Under the pieces are notes generated by a model, which was not told the origin of the DNA, ran no database searches, and worked only from the letters and a program-made list of their open reading frames with translations. Positions 42,552 to 52,196 of a stretch of 64,000 nt of DNA are shown piece by piece. Positions within the stretch are counted from its first letter, which is position 1; each line of letters opens with the position of its first letter. This DNA comes from Symsagittifera roscoffensis. Lineage: Eukaryota > Xenacoelomorpha > Acoela > Convolutidae. The stretch spans positions 52,118,563 to 52,182,562 of the forward strand of contig NC_087068.1 in assembly GCF_963678635.1 (NCBI RefSeq). Reading direction: 5' to 3'. Both the position numbers and the translations under genes were made by a program.

Positions 42552-43155
42552 GTTCTGTTAAACCTACAGTTGGTAGTGACGCCATGCGCTCGTCGTACAA
42601 TGACTTCCAACTCTTCTTGGCCTTCGAACCCGGTTGTTCTTCACTCGGGCTTATACTCGACATCATTGCATTGTTGCTCTGCTTGGCCAGGGATGAGTGG
42701 GTACTAGCCGAATGTGAGTATTCTCCCCTCCACCTGTGACTCTTGGTCTCCGATTTCGACATTCCCTTGAATAAGACTTCCTCTTGCGGCTCGACCTCGG
42801 AACGCTCCGAGGTCTCCTCCGTCCTCTCGACTTCCTCCCGCTCGAGGTCCTCGCTCGGCTCAAAGTCGGGTCGAATGAGCGTCTGTTCTTCCTCGTCAAA
42901 GGGGTCCACAAGCGTTTCGCTCGCGGTTCCGGTTTCGGCGCTCCGCCTTTGATCGCCATCGAGGTTTTTCTCGCTCCTCAATCTCATTTCGCTCACTGAA
43001 AGATCAGGTTGACCTTTAGTCGATTCTTTTTTGTCAAACACGTCGGAGGCGCTGCTAAACGAGGACTGGCTACGCCTAGTTTTAAATTTTCGCGTGCTGC
43101 CCTTACTCAGCCTGGGGATCTTAGTAGTCGATCCTAACGAGTCCCTGCGCTGCAT
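42496..43155 (-). CDS. gag: Element 1 gag remnant without recognisable capsid (219 aa)
   Basis: Ser/Arg/Glu-rich, low-complexity protein (MQRRDSLGSTTKIPRLSKGS at the start). In element 2 the corresponding place encodes 482 codons with a retrotransposon capsid and a first zinc knuckle; both are absent here. The text passes directly into the sequence matching the second zinc knuckle. An internal gag deletion is the simplest reading. It could alternatively be an unrelated, shorter gag. Confidence 0.6.
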   Translation of the reverse strand: MQRRDSLGSTTKIPRLSKGSTRKFKTRRSQSSFSSASDVFDKKESTKGQPDLSVSEMRLRSEKNLDGDQRRSAETGTASETLVDPFDEEEQTLIRPDFEPSEDLEREEVERTEETSERSEVEPQEEVLFKGMSKSETKSHRWRGEYSHSASTHSSLAKQSNNAMMSSISPSEEQPGSKAKKSWKSLYDERMASLPTVGLTEHEGHRLLSRGRRRDRRGS

Positions 43156-43639
43156 GCTTTCTTACAAAAACAATTTTCGTATGATTTAATGGCGACGCAC
43201 ACGTACCGCAAACAAATTCAAGTTAAATTACTTAACGCTGCCTCCTCGATCTCGTAAGTATCAAGAGTGTCTCTTAGATTTCTCAATGACAATCTTAGTG
43301 ACTCCGTTAGAGTTACACACACACACAGGGCCTGCTCAGTATTGATATAATGCTAGCTCAACCCTGTCGTATATTGTAACAGTATCACAAAATTTTCACA
43401 AGATATAATCAACACACCAAACACAATAGATAATCAGATAAGAATATCCTACAGGTTACAGCGACCTTTTGTCAGTATCAATTTATCGCCACACAATTTA
43501 TCAAGTCACTGCTTTGTTAAAATTAAACAATCTTTGATAAAAAGCAGTGATGACTCAGAAACAGATCAATAAAACTTAGTCTTAAAGAAAAAAGACTTCC
43601 CTCAATCGGAACGATCCGAAAGAACAAAGCCCAGGACAC

Positions 43640-43935
43640 AGTCTTCTCAAGTGGGTTTGTATTTGCCTAATAAACCCACCGAGGTCTTCTCTTAGGTCCC
43701 CGCGATTGCCCGAGCTGTCCTATTAAGTAGCTCAAGGCAACCTCTGATCGAAAATTTCTAAAGTCTATGAAAAAGCTCTCCCACACCCGGACTGCTCCAA
43801 GTGCACGAGAGCAGGGAACAACTTTTCTTCTCAAGTGAGTGTGTATTTGCCTAATACACTCACCGAGGTCTTCCTTTATTTGTTCCCGGATTGCCCGAAC
43901 TTTTCTATTAAGTAGCTCAAGGCAACCACACGACC
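43640..43935 (-). promoter_or_regulatory. Tandem structured leader modules with covarying stems
   Basis: Two copies about 183 bp apart. In each, 8 bp arms enclose the same 13 nt loop (plus strand GTATTTGCCTAAT): GTGGGTTT/AAACCCAC in one, GTGAGTGT/ACACTCAC in the other, so changed bases are matched on both sides. A second stem in each (TTGCC-GAGCT type) stays paired in the minus-strand RNA through a G-U pair. This pattern argues for selection on RNA (or DNA) structure. Confidence 0.65.
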
Positions 43936-44159
43936 AAAATCACAATCAAAAAAAATTTTCTTTGTTCGGGTACTTCTGATACACCCAATGTAGAATCCAA
44001 AGTTGATCACGAATTTCCGGGTCAAAATGGGTCCCTATGATCCTGATAAGCACGCCTAATATCCTAATATGATCTTAATTAAATGGATATTTTCCGTTTC
44101 CCAAATTGCCACAGAAAGTTTACTCAAGTCTCTAACAAGGAAGATCTTTAGAAGGTTTA

Positions 44160-44520
44160 AGACACTCCGGAGGGTTACCTCGGAGGGTACCTTGATCACC
44201 CAAGCTACTTCGGAGGGTACCCTAATCACCCAAGTTACTTCGGAGGGTCCCCCTAAATTTACTAAGGAGGGTCAATAAGATGCTTAATATGCTCCGGAGG
44301 GTTACTTCGGAGGGTACCTCCAAAATTTTCAAATTTTTTGATCTCGCTTAGAAGGTTCTCCCACTAGCTTCAAAAAGCGTCAAAACAAGCTAGGAGCTCT
44401 AAGGGGAGCTGTTTTACCTTCTTAGGGTGATCTCGTGGAAATTTTCCACTAAGGAGGGTTGCTAAAGGGTTTAGCTGACTCCGGAGGGTCACTTCGGAGG
44501 GTTCCCCCAAAATCAAGAAA
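44160..44520. repeat. GGAGGGT motif cluster in element 1 leader
   Basis: Nine or more copies of (C/T)CGGAGGGT(T/A)(A/C)C within about 340 bp, often in pairs about 13 bp apart, with more scattered copies to 46215. Non-coding. Confidence 0.7.
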
Positions 44521-46270
44521 AAGGGTTAGATCACCGCAGTAAAGCCTCTGAAAGCGGTCTACCTGACTTAAAACTAGGTTGGCTGACACGGTCAACCTTC
44601 CCAGTTGAATAAAAAGATGTTTTGATAAAATTTTCTGCCGCTCGGAGGGTTACCTGTAATTTGGACCCTCCGAACCAACAAATTCTAAAAAAATTTTCTT
44701 TTCCGAGATTGTCAATCCCAAAAACGGTTGAGATTCGGAAAAGTGGTCAAAAACGTCGACTTATGGTACCAAAATTATCCCGATCGGATAACTAGTCTTT
44801 GAGAAATCGCCAAAAACGCGTTCGTCAAAATGGCCTTTTTCACCACCTGTATAGGATCTGAAAGACTTTTTTCGCAATTCCGGTCAAAAGTGCCTAAAAA
44901 TACTTGAAATGAGCGTAGTAGCCCTGTACGGCACTGGAATAATGCAAAAAACCGGACCAAAATTGGTTTAGAAACAAAAATTTGGCCAAAAACTATCAAA
45001 TTTGGACCCTCCGATTCCTTCCTTTTCCAAACCTTAAGTCGTTAGCTCTATCCACGGAGCTACTCGGAGGGTTACCCAAAATTTTCTCTAGTAACCGAGC
45101 ACGTTATGCTAGCACGCTCCTAACGCAAAAAATTTTATTGCTCTAACTCTAAAAACTCAAAAACTCGATCCCCAAAACAGATTGACAAAATACAGAAAAT
45201 TATCAAAATTTTGATCAAAAAATTTCCGTTTTTCTAACTTCTACTGAGTCTTTGCTCACGCGGTTTCTTTATTGAAGGGGATCGAACTACGTAGCTACTC
45301 GCTGTATAAAAGCTTTTTGCCTATCGGAAAAGCTCGGATATCCGGAAATTTGGGGGTCTGCAGTTTTGGTCGAAAATTGGTAATTTTCGACAAAAATGGC
45401 TGTTTCTTGGGTCTAAATAGGAGATAAGAAATATATAATAAGGATAATGATCTATTAATAGTCGTTAATGAATAGTACTATACCCTCCTTTGCACCAAAA
45501 TACCCGAATTAAGACCCTTAACTCGGAAATTTGTAATCGATGGAGGGTACAATCGGACCGCGACAATCGTGCCCCCCACCACTTAAGTTTTAATGAAATA
45601 GTACCCGAACGATACTAAAATTGCTTCAACGATACCCAACAGTCGTTGCAGATGTTGCCCTTGATGTCCCTGTTGAGCGTGGAACACGTCGGTCAGCTTG
45701 CCACTCTACCCTCCGGTCACCGGCAAAATCACCATTAACGTGCTTAAACACTCAAATTACACTCGAGGGAGGGTATCCAACCCTTCACCAAAACACACAA
45801 CCTTTCTATCAGAAACGATATAAATCAATCTGAAACAACAACAAATAGGAAGGTCAGATCACATCTCGTCCGGAAATAACATATAAACTGTCACTTTAGG
45901 TTTTTTACTGTTTTTGGTCTTTCTTGGATTTTTTACTGTTTTTTGTACTTTTTTGTTTTTAAATAAATTTGTTTTTGGCTTTTTCTTGGTTATACACTAT
46001 TTTGTTTGGTTTTAAGCTTTCTCTTTAGTTGTTTTTGGTCCCGGGACCTCGGGACAAGCGGGTTCATGACTTCCCACCTAACCCTCCGGCCCCCGGAATT
46101 TTCGGTGTTAACTGAGTTAAAAAGCTAAATTGTACTAGACGGAGGGTACGCACCTTCCCCCTAGTACAACAACGGTCATTAAGACCTCTAACTCGGGCAT
46201 ACACCCGGAGCGGAGGGTTCGTCGCTGAAACGCTTGCTGATCATGATGGTTGCATGCCTTTAACAGGCCC

Positions 46271-46284
46271 ACCCAGGAGCGCCA
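46271..46284 (-). promoter_or_regulatory. Primer binding site of element 1 (tRNA-Asn-like)
   Basis: On the minus strand TGGCGCTCCTGGGTGGGC starts 12 nt inside the 5' LTR. It agrees with the complement of the conserved eukaryotic tRNA-Asn 3' end at about 16 of 18 positions. The first 15 nt recur with one change at 52179 in element 2. The 12 nt gap from the LTR is larger than usual. Confidence 0.6.
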
Positions 46285-46296
46285 TAAAAACGTCTA

Positions 46297-47178
46297 TGTA
46301 ACATTCGCCCAAATACTACACAGCGACGGAGCGTAGAAAAAGTACCTATTAACGACTGGCAGGCGTCAGTTACCTTAATCCTACTCGTTTTTCACCGTCT
46401 CGACCTTGCCAGTTGATTTTCTGGTCTGTTTAGGGCAAAGTAAAAAGTTACCATTTTTAGGCCATCAGTCAAACGACTTTTGATCAGCTTTCGTTTACAT
46501 GCGAACACAACCACATAGCTGAGTCTCGGATCCTCAGACTACATGATTGTCATTAAAAACACGGCTCAAACAACCTATTTTAATATGTTTTTGTGTGACA
46601 GTTCTATATTAAATCCATTGGAGATGGATTGACCCTTTCCTGTTTCTAGCTACTCATGTTCTGAAATATTAAACAATAACGGTGTTAATTAAGATCTATG
46701 ACATTATAGCAGCTATACAGTCAGTCTATACAGTCCCTTCGCATAAACAGTCTCTGGGGGACCAAGCCTCCGCTCCCGTAATATTCTTGAGATAACACTC
46801 TTATCTCTTATATTTCGTGTCCCGGGAGGGTCCCGTGGTATATTTCTTCCCCCACTGAAGCCTCCTTCTCCACAAATTTCCGTCGCTAAGGTTCTTATCG
46901 TGTGTTATTGCCACGATAAGAGGCTTCGTATTTTTTTGTCTCTGATACGACTGTTCTTCACTATTTCTGTCGTTGTTCTTAATTTCGTCACTTTTTCCGT
47001 CAAAATGGCCGTCTTTTTCTATTTCTCAGAAATGTTCACTCTTCAATCGAAATTTTAAAAATAAAAATTTTAGAACATTCTGACCCTCCTTCGCAACACT
47101 TTTTCGTTCATAAGGCATTTAGTCGTTCTTTTTTACGTCGCCGGAAGGTTGTGCTGTGTCATCTGGCAGAATGGCACA
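46297..47178 (-). repeat. Element 1 5' LTR
   Basis: Same length as the other LTR, with about eight substitutions and no gaps (for example positions 46311, 46546, 46741, 46937 and 46981). It would hold the promoter; its minus-strand end at 46297 abuts the primer site region. Confidence 0.93.
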
Positions 47179-47411
47179 GATGCTATGATTCCTGGAGAAG
47201 ACGCGATACACAGCGTCTTCTCCAGGAATCATGGCATCTAGAACAAAAAACTGCTACTATTTTCGCACTAAACAACAGCTTATGCCAAGTAGTTGAAAAA
47301 GTCCTTTTCGGTCAAGGAATCTATACGAAGTTACTTGACTATTATTTAAAGAAGATCGAACAGTGGCAACCTATGGAAAAACTTCATGGGGATATTTCAA
47401 AGTTCTTTAAT
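47179..47411. repeat. Hairpin repeat unit 2, right part
   Basis: Continues the unit cut at 24533. A near-perfect hairpin GCTATGATTCCTGGAGAAGA...TCTTCTCCAGGAATCATGGC lies at 47182-47234. The tail then runs through CAGCTTATGCCAAGTAGTTG and TATTTCAAAGTTCTTTAAT, where the LINE is inserted. Confidence 0.8.
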
Positions 47412-47503
47412 AATAATATGTGAATTCAAAATCTCAATGAGACAAAAAGTGGAAAAAAAAGTTGTTATTCAGTTCCACTTCCAATATCGGTACCGCTCAT
47501 GGA

Positions 47504-48040
47504 TCAAGTGTCAACCTGTAAATTTCCTTGACTTTTTGCTGGATTGTTCTGTTGTGAGAAACCGACACAAGTGTCAAGGTGCATATCTGAGATAATCACA
47601 CAACCGCAGTACTTGCAACTACATGTCTCATCGTCCGCAGATTCGTAACAGCGCTTTTTATGACATAAAACATGATGAAAACCATTGCTGTAAAAAATAC
47701 CTCTTTCTCTCCTGTGCGCAGGACTACAGTTTTGTAAGCCCAAAGAGTCATTATTGAACAAAAAATGCAAAATTTTGTGTGTTCTGCTATAAATACTTAT
47801 TCCGATCCATTTCTTGAAATAAAACCCAGCCACTTTGGTAAAGTGTTCGTCTCTTTCCTTCTGTGATAACACATCGCTGAAAACATCGAGAGCGTAAGAA
47901 GCAGATGAAAATATGACGCTCTCATAGAGTCTAACCGAGGACTTCAAACAAATTTTTCTGAGTTGGACTTTGGATTGTATAGAGAAAGAGGCAGCATAGG
48001 CTTTTTTCTTGAGATGTTCCAGGTACTTGGAACCTGTCAA
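47504..48040 (-). pseudogene. LINE ORF2 C-terminal part
   Basis: In frame with the RT ORF but separated by a TAA at 48041-48043. It encodes the post-RT connector (LTGSKYLEHLKKKAYAASFS) and a zinc motif CKYCGCVIISDMHLDTC (C-X2-C-X9-H-X3-C), typical of the C-terminus of CR1/Jockey-like ORF2. No ATG start is implied. Confidence 0.75.
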
Positions 48041-49660
48041 TTAAGTGGATAGCACTATGCTTAAGTATTCAAACGAATCCTTGAATTCGATTTCTGTGTT
48101 GTTGAAAAATAATTGGTCGGTCCTGGCCAGCCTTCCGCCATTTCTGTGTTTCACCACCTTAGTTTTGCCAACATTCACTCTGAGACTGTTTCTCTGGCAA
48201 TATTTTTCGAGTACAAACATTTCGTTTTTAACACTGTCAAGTTCGGTCGACCCAATCGCTAAGTCATCGGCGTAAAAAATCGTGAAGCAGCCTGTGCTTT
48301 CAAATTCTGCAGATAAATCTGCTAAAAATAATGCAAACAACAGCGGTGACAACTTATCGCCTTGTGGAACGCCAATAGTCTGAGATATTTTGGTGGACAA
48401 ATACCCATCCGAGCATACTTGGATATTATTTTGAACATAAAGATTGTACAGAACTTTAGTGAAGTGTACTGGGAGGCCATTTCTCTGAAGCTTGGTGAAT
48501 AGAAGTTGTCTGTCAAGCTTGTCAAAAGCCTTCTCGAAGTCAACATAGCAGACGTAATACCTTTTCTTAGAACGGATTCCTGTTCTAATTGACTCAATTA
48601 GCTTTTTCGCGGCAAGTATGGTGCTCCTACCCTTTCGAAACCCATACTGCGTATCAGGAAGTAACTTTTGAAGCTCAACCCAGTTACTTAACCGATTGTA
48701 TAGAATAGCAGAATAACATTTGTAAACACAAGAAAGCAAAGATATACCTCTATATGAATTTGGATTCGTTTTTTCGCCTTTTCCTTTGTAGAGTGGTTTT
48801 AAGTAAGCATCTCGCCATACAACAGGACATGTAGCATTAGTAAAACAAATACTGAATAATGTAACAAGGAATGAAAATACTAACCCAAAAGAAGATTTCA
48901 AGACTTCGTTAGTGATACCATCGGGACCAGCAGCTTTTTTATTGGGTGAATTGGCTACTACACGTGTTATTTCTGCTAATTTTATTTCACTGCTCATTTC
49001 GGGTTTTCGCTCGCTCAATGAAGTTTGATTATCATGATAACCAGTAATTTCAGCATTCTCAGGATAAAAGTTGTACGATAACGGAACATTCAGAAGTTTA
49101 TAAAAGTGATCGAACCAGGTGTTAGAACTGACAGCGCAATGCGCGATCGTTGGTTTTCTGGTCTTAAGCACGGTCCAAAACTGAGATTTGTCAGACTCTG
49201 CTACGCTGAGGGTAAGTTCCTCTTTCGTTTTCTCATGAGACTGTTTCTTAGATTGGCATAATTTTTTGAATTCTTTTTTGTAACATGCAAACACACGAAG
49301 ATTTTCTGTATTTTCTTGTCTTCTGCAGAGATCCCATTGTTTTTTCACTTTTGCGTGGAGCAAATAACAGCTTCTGTCGAACCAGAACTTCGAGATCCGT
49401 TTCTTGGCAGCTGGAACTGACTCTCTAAATGCCGAGATGAAGTTTCCGTACCATCGATCCAACGACTCGACACACGGCGTGCTGAGGATTTTAAGTTTGA
49501 ATTCTAGCTTTTCAAGATCGATTTTTCTGATATGCGCAATCTTACTGTCAGCTCTTTCAACGCCGGTGTGAACTTTGAATCCAACGGTGCAGTGCTTTGT
49601 AGCAGAATTTTCTGTGATAGTCACATTGTCTGAAGTTAGTTGTAGGTTGTTTGTAAACAC
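48041..49660 (-). pseudogene. LINE ORF2 reverse transcriptase (539 aa)
   Basis: Non-LTR RT with all main blocks: KKAAGPDGITNEVLK, YRGISLLSCVYKCYS, YGFRKGRST, YVDFEKAFDKLDR (motif A Asp), GVPQGDKLSPLLFALF (motif B), FYADDLAI (motif C). The catalytic Asp residues are intact. The N-terminal 60 residues are the end of the endonuclease (AIDLVFTNN region, out of frame with the rest of the endonuclease). It ends at the TAA at 48041. Confidence 0.85.
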
Positions 49661-50205
49661 TAAATCAATGGCACCGCGACCATTATGGCAGTAGTATGTT
49701 GGTACTTGGGAGCTATTGAGACAAGCAAACCCTTATTCCCATAAGATATCCAATAAGTCAGTGCCTCTTTCGCCCCGATCCAGGCGACAGATAAAATCTC
49801 CTGCAATGATCGTAAGCTCTTCCTTGTCGATTCTGGATAGTCCTTCGGATATGTCAAAAATGATATCCTCTAGTTTTGTACAAGGTTGAAAATACGATAA
49901 CAAAAAGTTCATTTTGCAATTTTTGACTTTCACAATAAGAACGTGTTGGGATCTAAAACTGATGCAGCTATTTGATTGAATGTTTTTACTGATCGCAATA
50001 GCGATACCGCCTGACGGTCTTCCCACATCATGACAAACTGCTGGCTAAAAATAACAGGTAAAACCAGTTATTTCTGTGTCCTTTACGTCCATAGTCTCTG
50101 TTAACAGTAAAAAGTCGTGGGATTTGACAAAATCATTCGGTTGTAATTCAAGTGAAGTTTTCAGCCCCTCCACGTTCCAAAGCAGTGCCGATAGTCAATT
50201 TTCTT
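49661..50205 (-). pseudogene. LINE ORF2 endonuclease (APE type), broken
   Basis: Pieces in different frames: LLWNVEGLKTSLE and FLLLTETMDV (N-terminal APE blocks, about 50190-50080), a TAG near 50047, GRPSGGIAIAIS, then AGDFICRLDRGERGTD (the GDFN block with Ile in place of Asn). The APE endonuclease nicks target DNA for target-primed reverse transcription. This copy cannot make an intact one. Confidence 0.75.
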
Positions 50206-50317
50206 TGTAACTCGGTTGTGCTTGATAAAATAAACCCCATCGGGATCTTCCCGTCGCACAGCTTTCAATTCTTCTCTGAGATTTTTGTTTTCAAGCTGTT
50301 GGCTTTTTGTCAGGTCT

Positions 50318-50842
50318 TTATTGATGTAAATATTTGTGTAATGTTCGAACTCCTTGAGTTTTTGCCAGTTTCAGGATGTTTTGAGCTTGCAACTGTTCTC
50401 CATTTTCGTTCTCTTTACCAATTCGTTTTGTACTAGTAACGTCAATATCTGTTCCTAAGTCTGCACTCAGCTGCAGCATGAATTCTTTGTCCTTCGGTTC
50501 GTCAGCCTTTTTGACTCCCCAGACAATGACGTTTTTCGCTTTCCGTTTCGACTCCGCCTCTTCCTTACGAACCCTTGGTAATATTGTGCTGTATGAAGGT
50601 GCGTTGCTTTTAGGCGCTTCGACAGTGGTGGTAGACGCTTGGAGTTGGTTCTGTAACTGTTCGATTGCTTTCTCCTGACTGTCTAGTTTTTCGGCGGCAC
50701 AAAAACCGCAGTACAGTGGTAGTTTAAGGAAGTCCTTTGGCACTACCTTCGGTATCCAAACCTCAACCCACGCACCACAGCTGTCGCCCATCGAACATTT
50801 GAACCAGTGTGTTGCTCCTTCTTCTTTAGCTTTTCTAACCAT
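50318..50842 (-). pseudogene. LINE ORF1 (first 174 aa)
   Basis: Starts MVRKAKEEGATHWFKC. Four Cys (C16, C21 and CGFC) form a short PHD/zinc-like N-terminus. A coiled coil (EKAIEQLQNQLQ) and an RNA-binding-like segment (NVIVWGVKKADEP) follow, as in ORF1 of CR1-like LINEs. A frame break near 50330 ends it; the C-terminal part (LENKNLREELKAVRREDP) continues in another frame to about 50170, overlapping the start of ORF2. Confidence 0.7.
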
Positions 50843-50884
50843 CGTATATAAAACTATCTGTTGTTTAATGGAAAGTTCTTTAAT

Positions 50885-51155
50885 GAAAATCTCATAAGAT
50901 AGTGATATTATCAGTAAATGCTAAAATAGTTGCAGTTTTTTTGTTCAAGATGCCATGATTCCTGAAGAAGCTGTGTATCGCTTCTTCTCCAGGAATCATG
51001 GCATCTAGAACAAAAAACCTGATACTATTTTAGCATTAAGCTACAGCTTATACCAAATAGTTGAAATAGTCCTTTTCGTTCAACGAATCTATACAATTTA
51101 CTATAAATGTTACTTAAAGAAGATCGAACAAGGGCAACCTCGTAAGAAATGTGAC
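50885..51155. repeat. Hairpin repeat unit 3
   Basis: Starts GAAAATCTCATAAGATAGTG. Hairpin GATGCCATGATTCCTGAAGA...TCTTCTCCAGGAATCATGGC at about 50949-51003. The tail agrees with units 1 and 2 until GGGCAACCTC near 51153, then stops. Confidence 0.8.
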
Positions 51156-51171
51156 ATTTGTAGCATTCGCC

Positions 51172-51290
51172 CGGAAGATACATATCGACGGAAAATAAAG
51201 CTAGGCTCTAAGACGACTGGCCAACGTCTAAAGAGAGCTCTACATGCTTTTCACCGTCTCTACCAAGCCAGTTTGTGCCAGTCGGTCATA
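51172..51290 (-). repeat. LTR-end fragment related to element 1 LTR
   Basis: TGTAGCATTCGCCC, CGACGGA, ACGACTGGC and TTTTCACCGTCTC...GCCAGTT line up in order with the first ~120 bp of the element 1 LTR on the plus strand, in the same orientation. Similarity then ceases. This orientation is opposite to that expected for element 2, so it may be a remnant of a third element. Confidence 0.55.
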
Positions 51291-52178
51291 TTTGGAAGTT
51301 TGACCTTGAGAAACACGAAACACGCAATTTTGGGAGTAAATTTAATTTTTCAAAATTTCGAGTGGGGCCTGTCATGCTCAACTTTCTCGCGACAACTGAG
51401 AATATCAGAAAAATAAGATCAGAACATCCGATTTACAATCGCGGGAAAGTACCAAAAAAAGCAGCGGGAAATTGCTATTCGCAATTTCCAGATACGAAAT
51501 AAAACGCGAGTAGAGCCGTCTTATCCTGAAATAGGAAAAGAAACAATTGCAAAAGAAGATTATGATTATTCGAGCTGAACTAGAGTGAACCCTCAGTGAA
51601 AAGGTGGACAGCTGGGGTGTCCCAATGGTTCAGACCAAAACTTCATTACTAGAGTCAAAACTTGTTTTCCTTCTTAAAACTAATTAGTATTAAACTCCTC
51701 AAGTTATCATACTTAATTCTCGAGTTGCTCATTAATTTAGTTACCTCTAATTTCCAAGTGTGCCGACAAGTGAGTTCTCAATTTAGTTTTCTTGAGTGTG
51801 TTTTATGATTGTTATGTTGAGATAAGGCGAGTTTTAGGCTGATCCATCTGAAATGGATCAAAATTCCACTGTCTAATAAAAAGTAACTGTGCGGATTGTT
51901 CCGACCCTGTTTTTAACGGCGTTCGTGTATTTTGGGTATTTTGAGACCTAAGTATGGGGACGTTCTTATTTTCTAGAGTGGGGGTATTTTGGTAATGGCC
52001 TTTAAGCTGTAACGGGTTTTTAGTCTCATGTCGCAAGCGAACCGAATTGGCTCCGACCGTTTTGGGTAGAAAAACACGAGAGATAGTGTCCCTGACTCTT
52101 GAGCCAATGGTTATAGGGCCTTTCCTTCTTAAGTCTCATATGTGACCGAAGTAGGCGACTGTTCCAATTTTTTTTTAT
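51291..52178 (+). other. Probable element 2 5' LTR region, boundaries not set
   Basis: Lies directly 5' of the element 2 primer site, so it should contain its 5' LTR, ending near 52166 (GACTGTTCCA). The matching 3' LTR is outside the window, so the start cannot be defined. Short open frames here have no recognised domain. Confidence 0.4.
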
Positions 52179-52196
52179 TGGCGCTCTTGGGTGTTT
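52179..52196 (+). promoter_or_regulatory. Primer binding site of element 2 (tRNA-Asn-like)
   Basis: TGGCGCTCTTGGGTG matches the element 1 primer site at 14 of 15 positions and lies the same way relative to gag. It is preceded by a T-rich stretch. Confidence 0.55.

Larger units (their letters stand above)
43156..46296. other. Element 1 leader (3.1 kb), no gene
   Basis: Non-coding 5' leader in element orientation (right to left). It contains two tandem copies of a structured module (43640-43935), a stem-loop near 43505-43553 (TCACTGCTTT/AAAGCAGTGA), and at least fifteen dispersed GGAGGGT(T/A/C)-type motifs between 44160 and 46215. Such long leaders may hold packaging, dimerisation or internal initiation signals. 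Confidence 0.6.
24534..47178 (-). mobile_element. Element 1: giant Ty3/gypsy-like LTR retrotransposon (22.6 kb)
   Basis: Two 882 bp direct repeats with TG...CA ends (24534-25415, 46297-47178) bound an interior read on the minus strand. Order: leader, gag, protease, RT, RNase H, integrase, macro-like domain, coiled-coil ORF, 2341-codon SGNH ORF, 331-codon ORF. Integrase after RNase H and a GPF module place it in Ty3/gypsy. The flanks share GAT (24531-24533, 47179-47181), a short apparent target duplication. LTRs differ at about eight positions by eye, so the insertion is young. Defects: no visible capsid in gag, YVND instead of YxDD in RT, a frame break after protease and one at a G5 run (37339-37343) in integrase. 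At 22.6 kb it is several times longer than ordinary Ty3 elements, because of the leader and the post-pol ORFs. Confidence 0.93.
47412..50871 (-). mobile_element. LINE (APE-type, CR1/L2-like), 3.46 kb, inactive copy
   Basis: Flanked by AAAGTTCTTTAAT at 47399-47411 and 50872-50884, a 13 bp target duplication that also restores the hairpin repeat sequence across the gap. The 3' end (left) shows an ATT-type tail. Only 29 nt precede the ORF1 ATG. It has ORF1 with Cys-rich and coiled-coil parts, then ORF2 with endonuclease, reverse transcriptase and a C-terminal CCHC motif. Stops and frame breaks in ORF1, endonuclease and after RT make it non-autonomous. Confidence 0.87.

Noticed and set aside
51275-51502. 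75-codon ORF upstream of element 2
   Set aside because: Lies in the probable LTR region; no recognisable motif.
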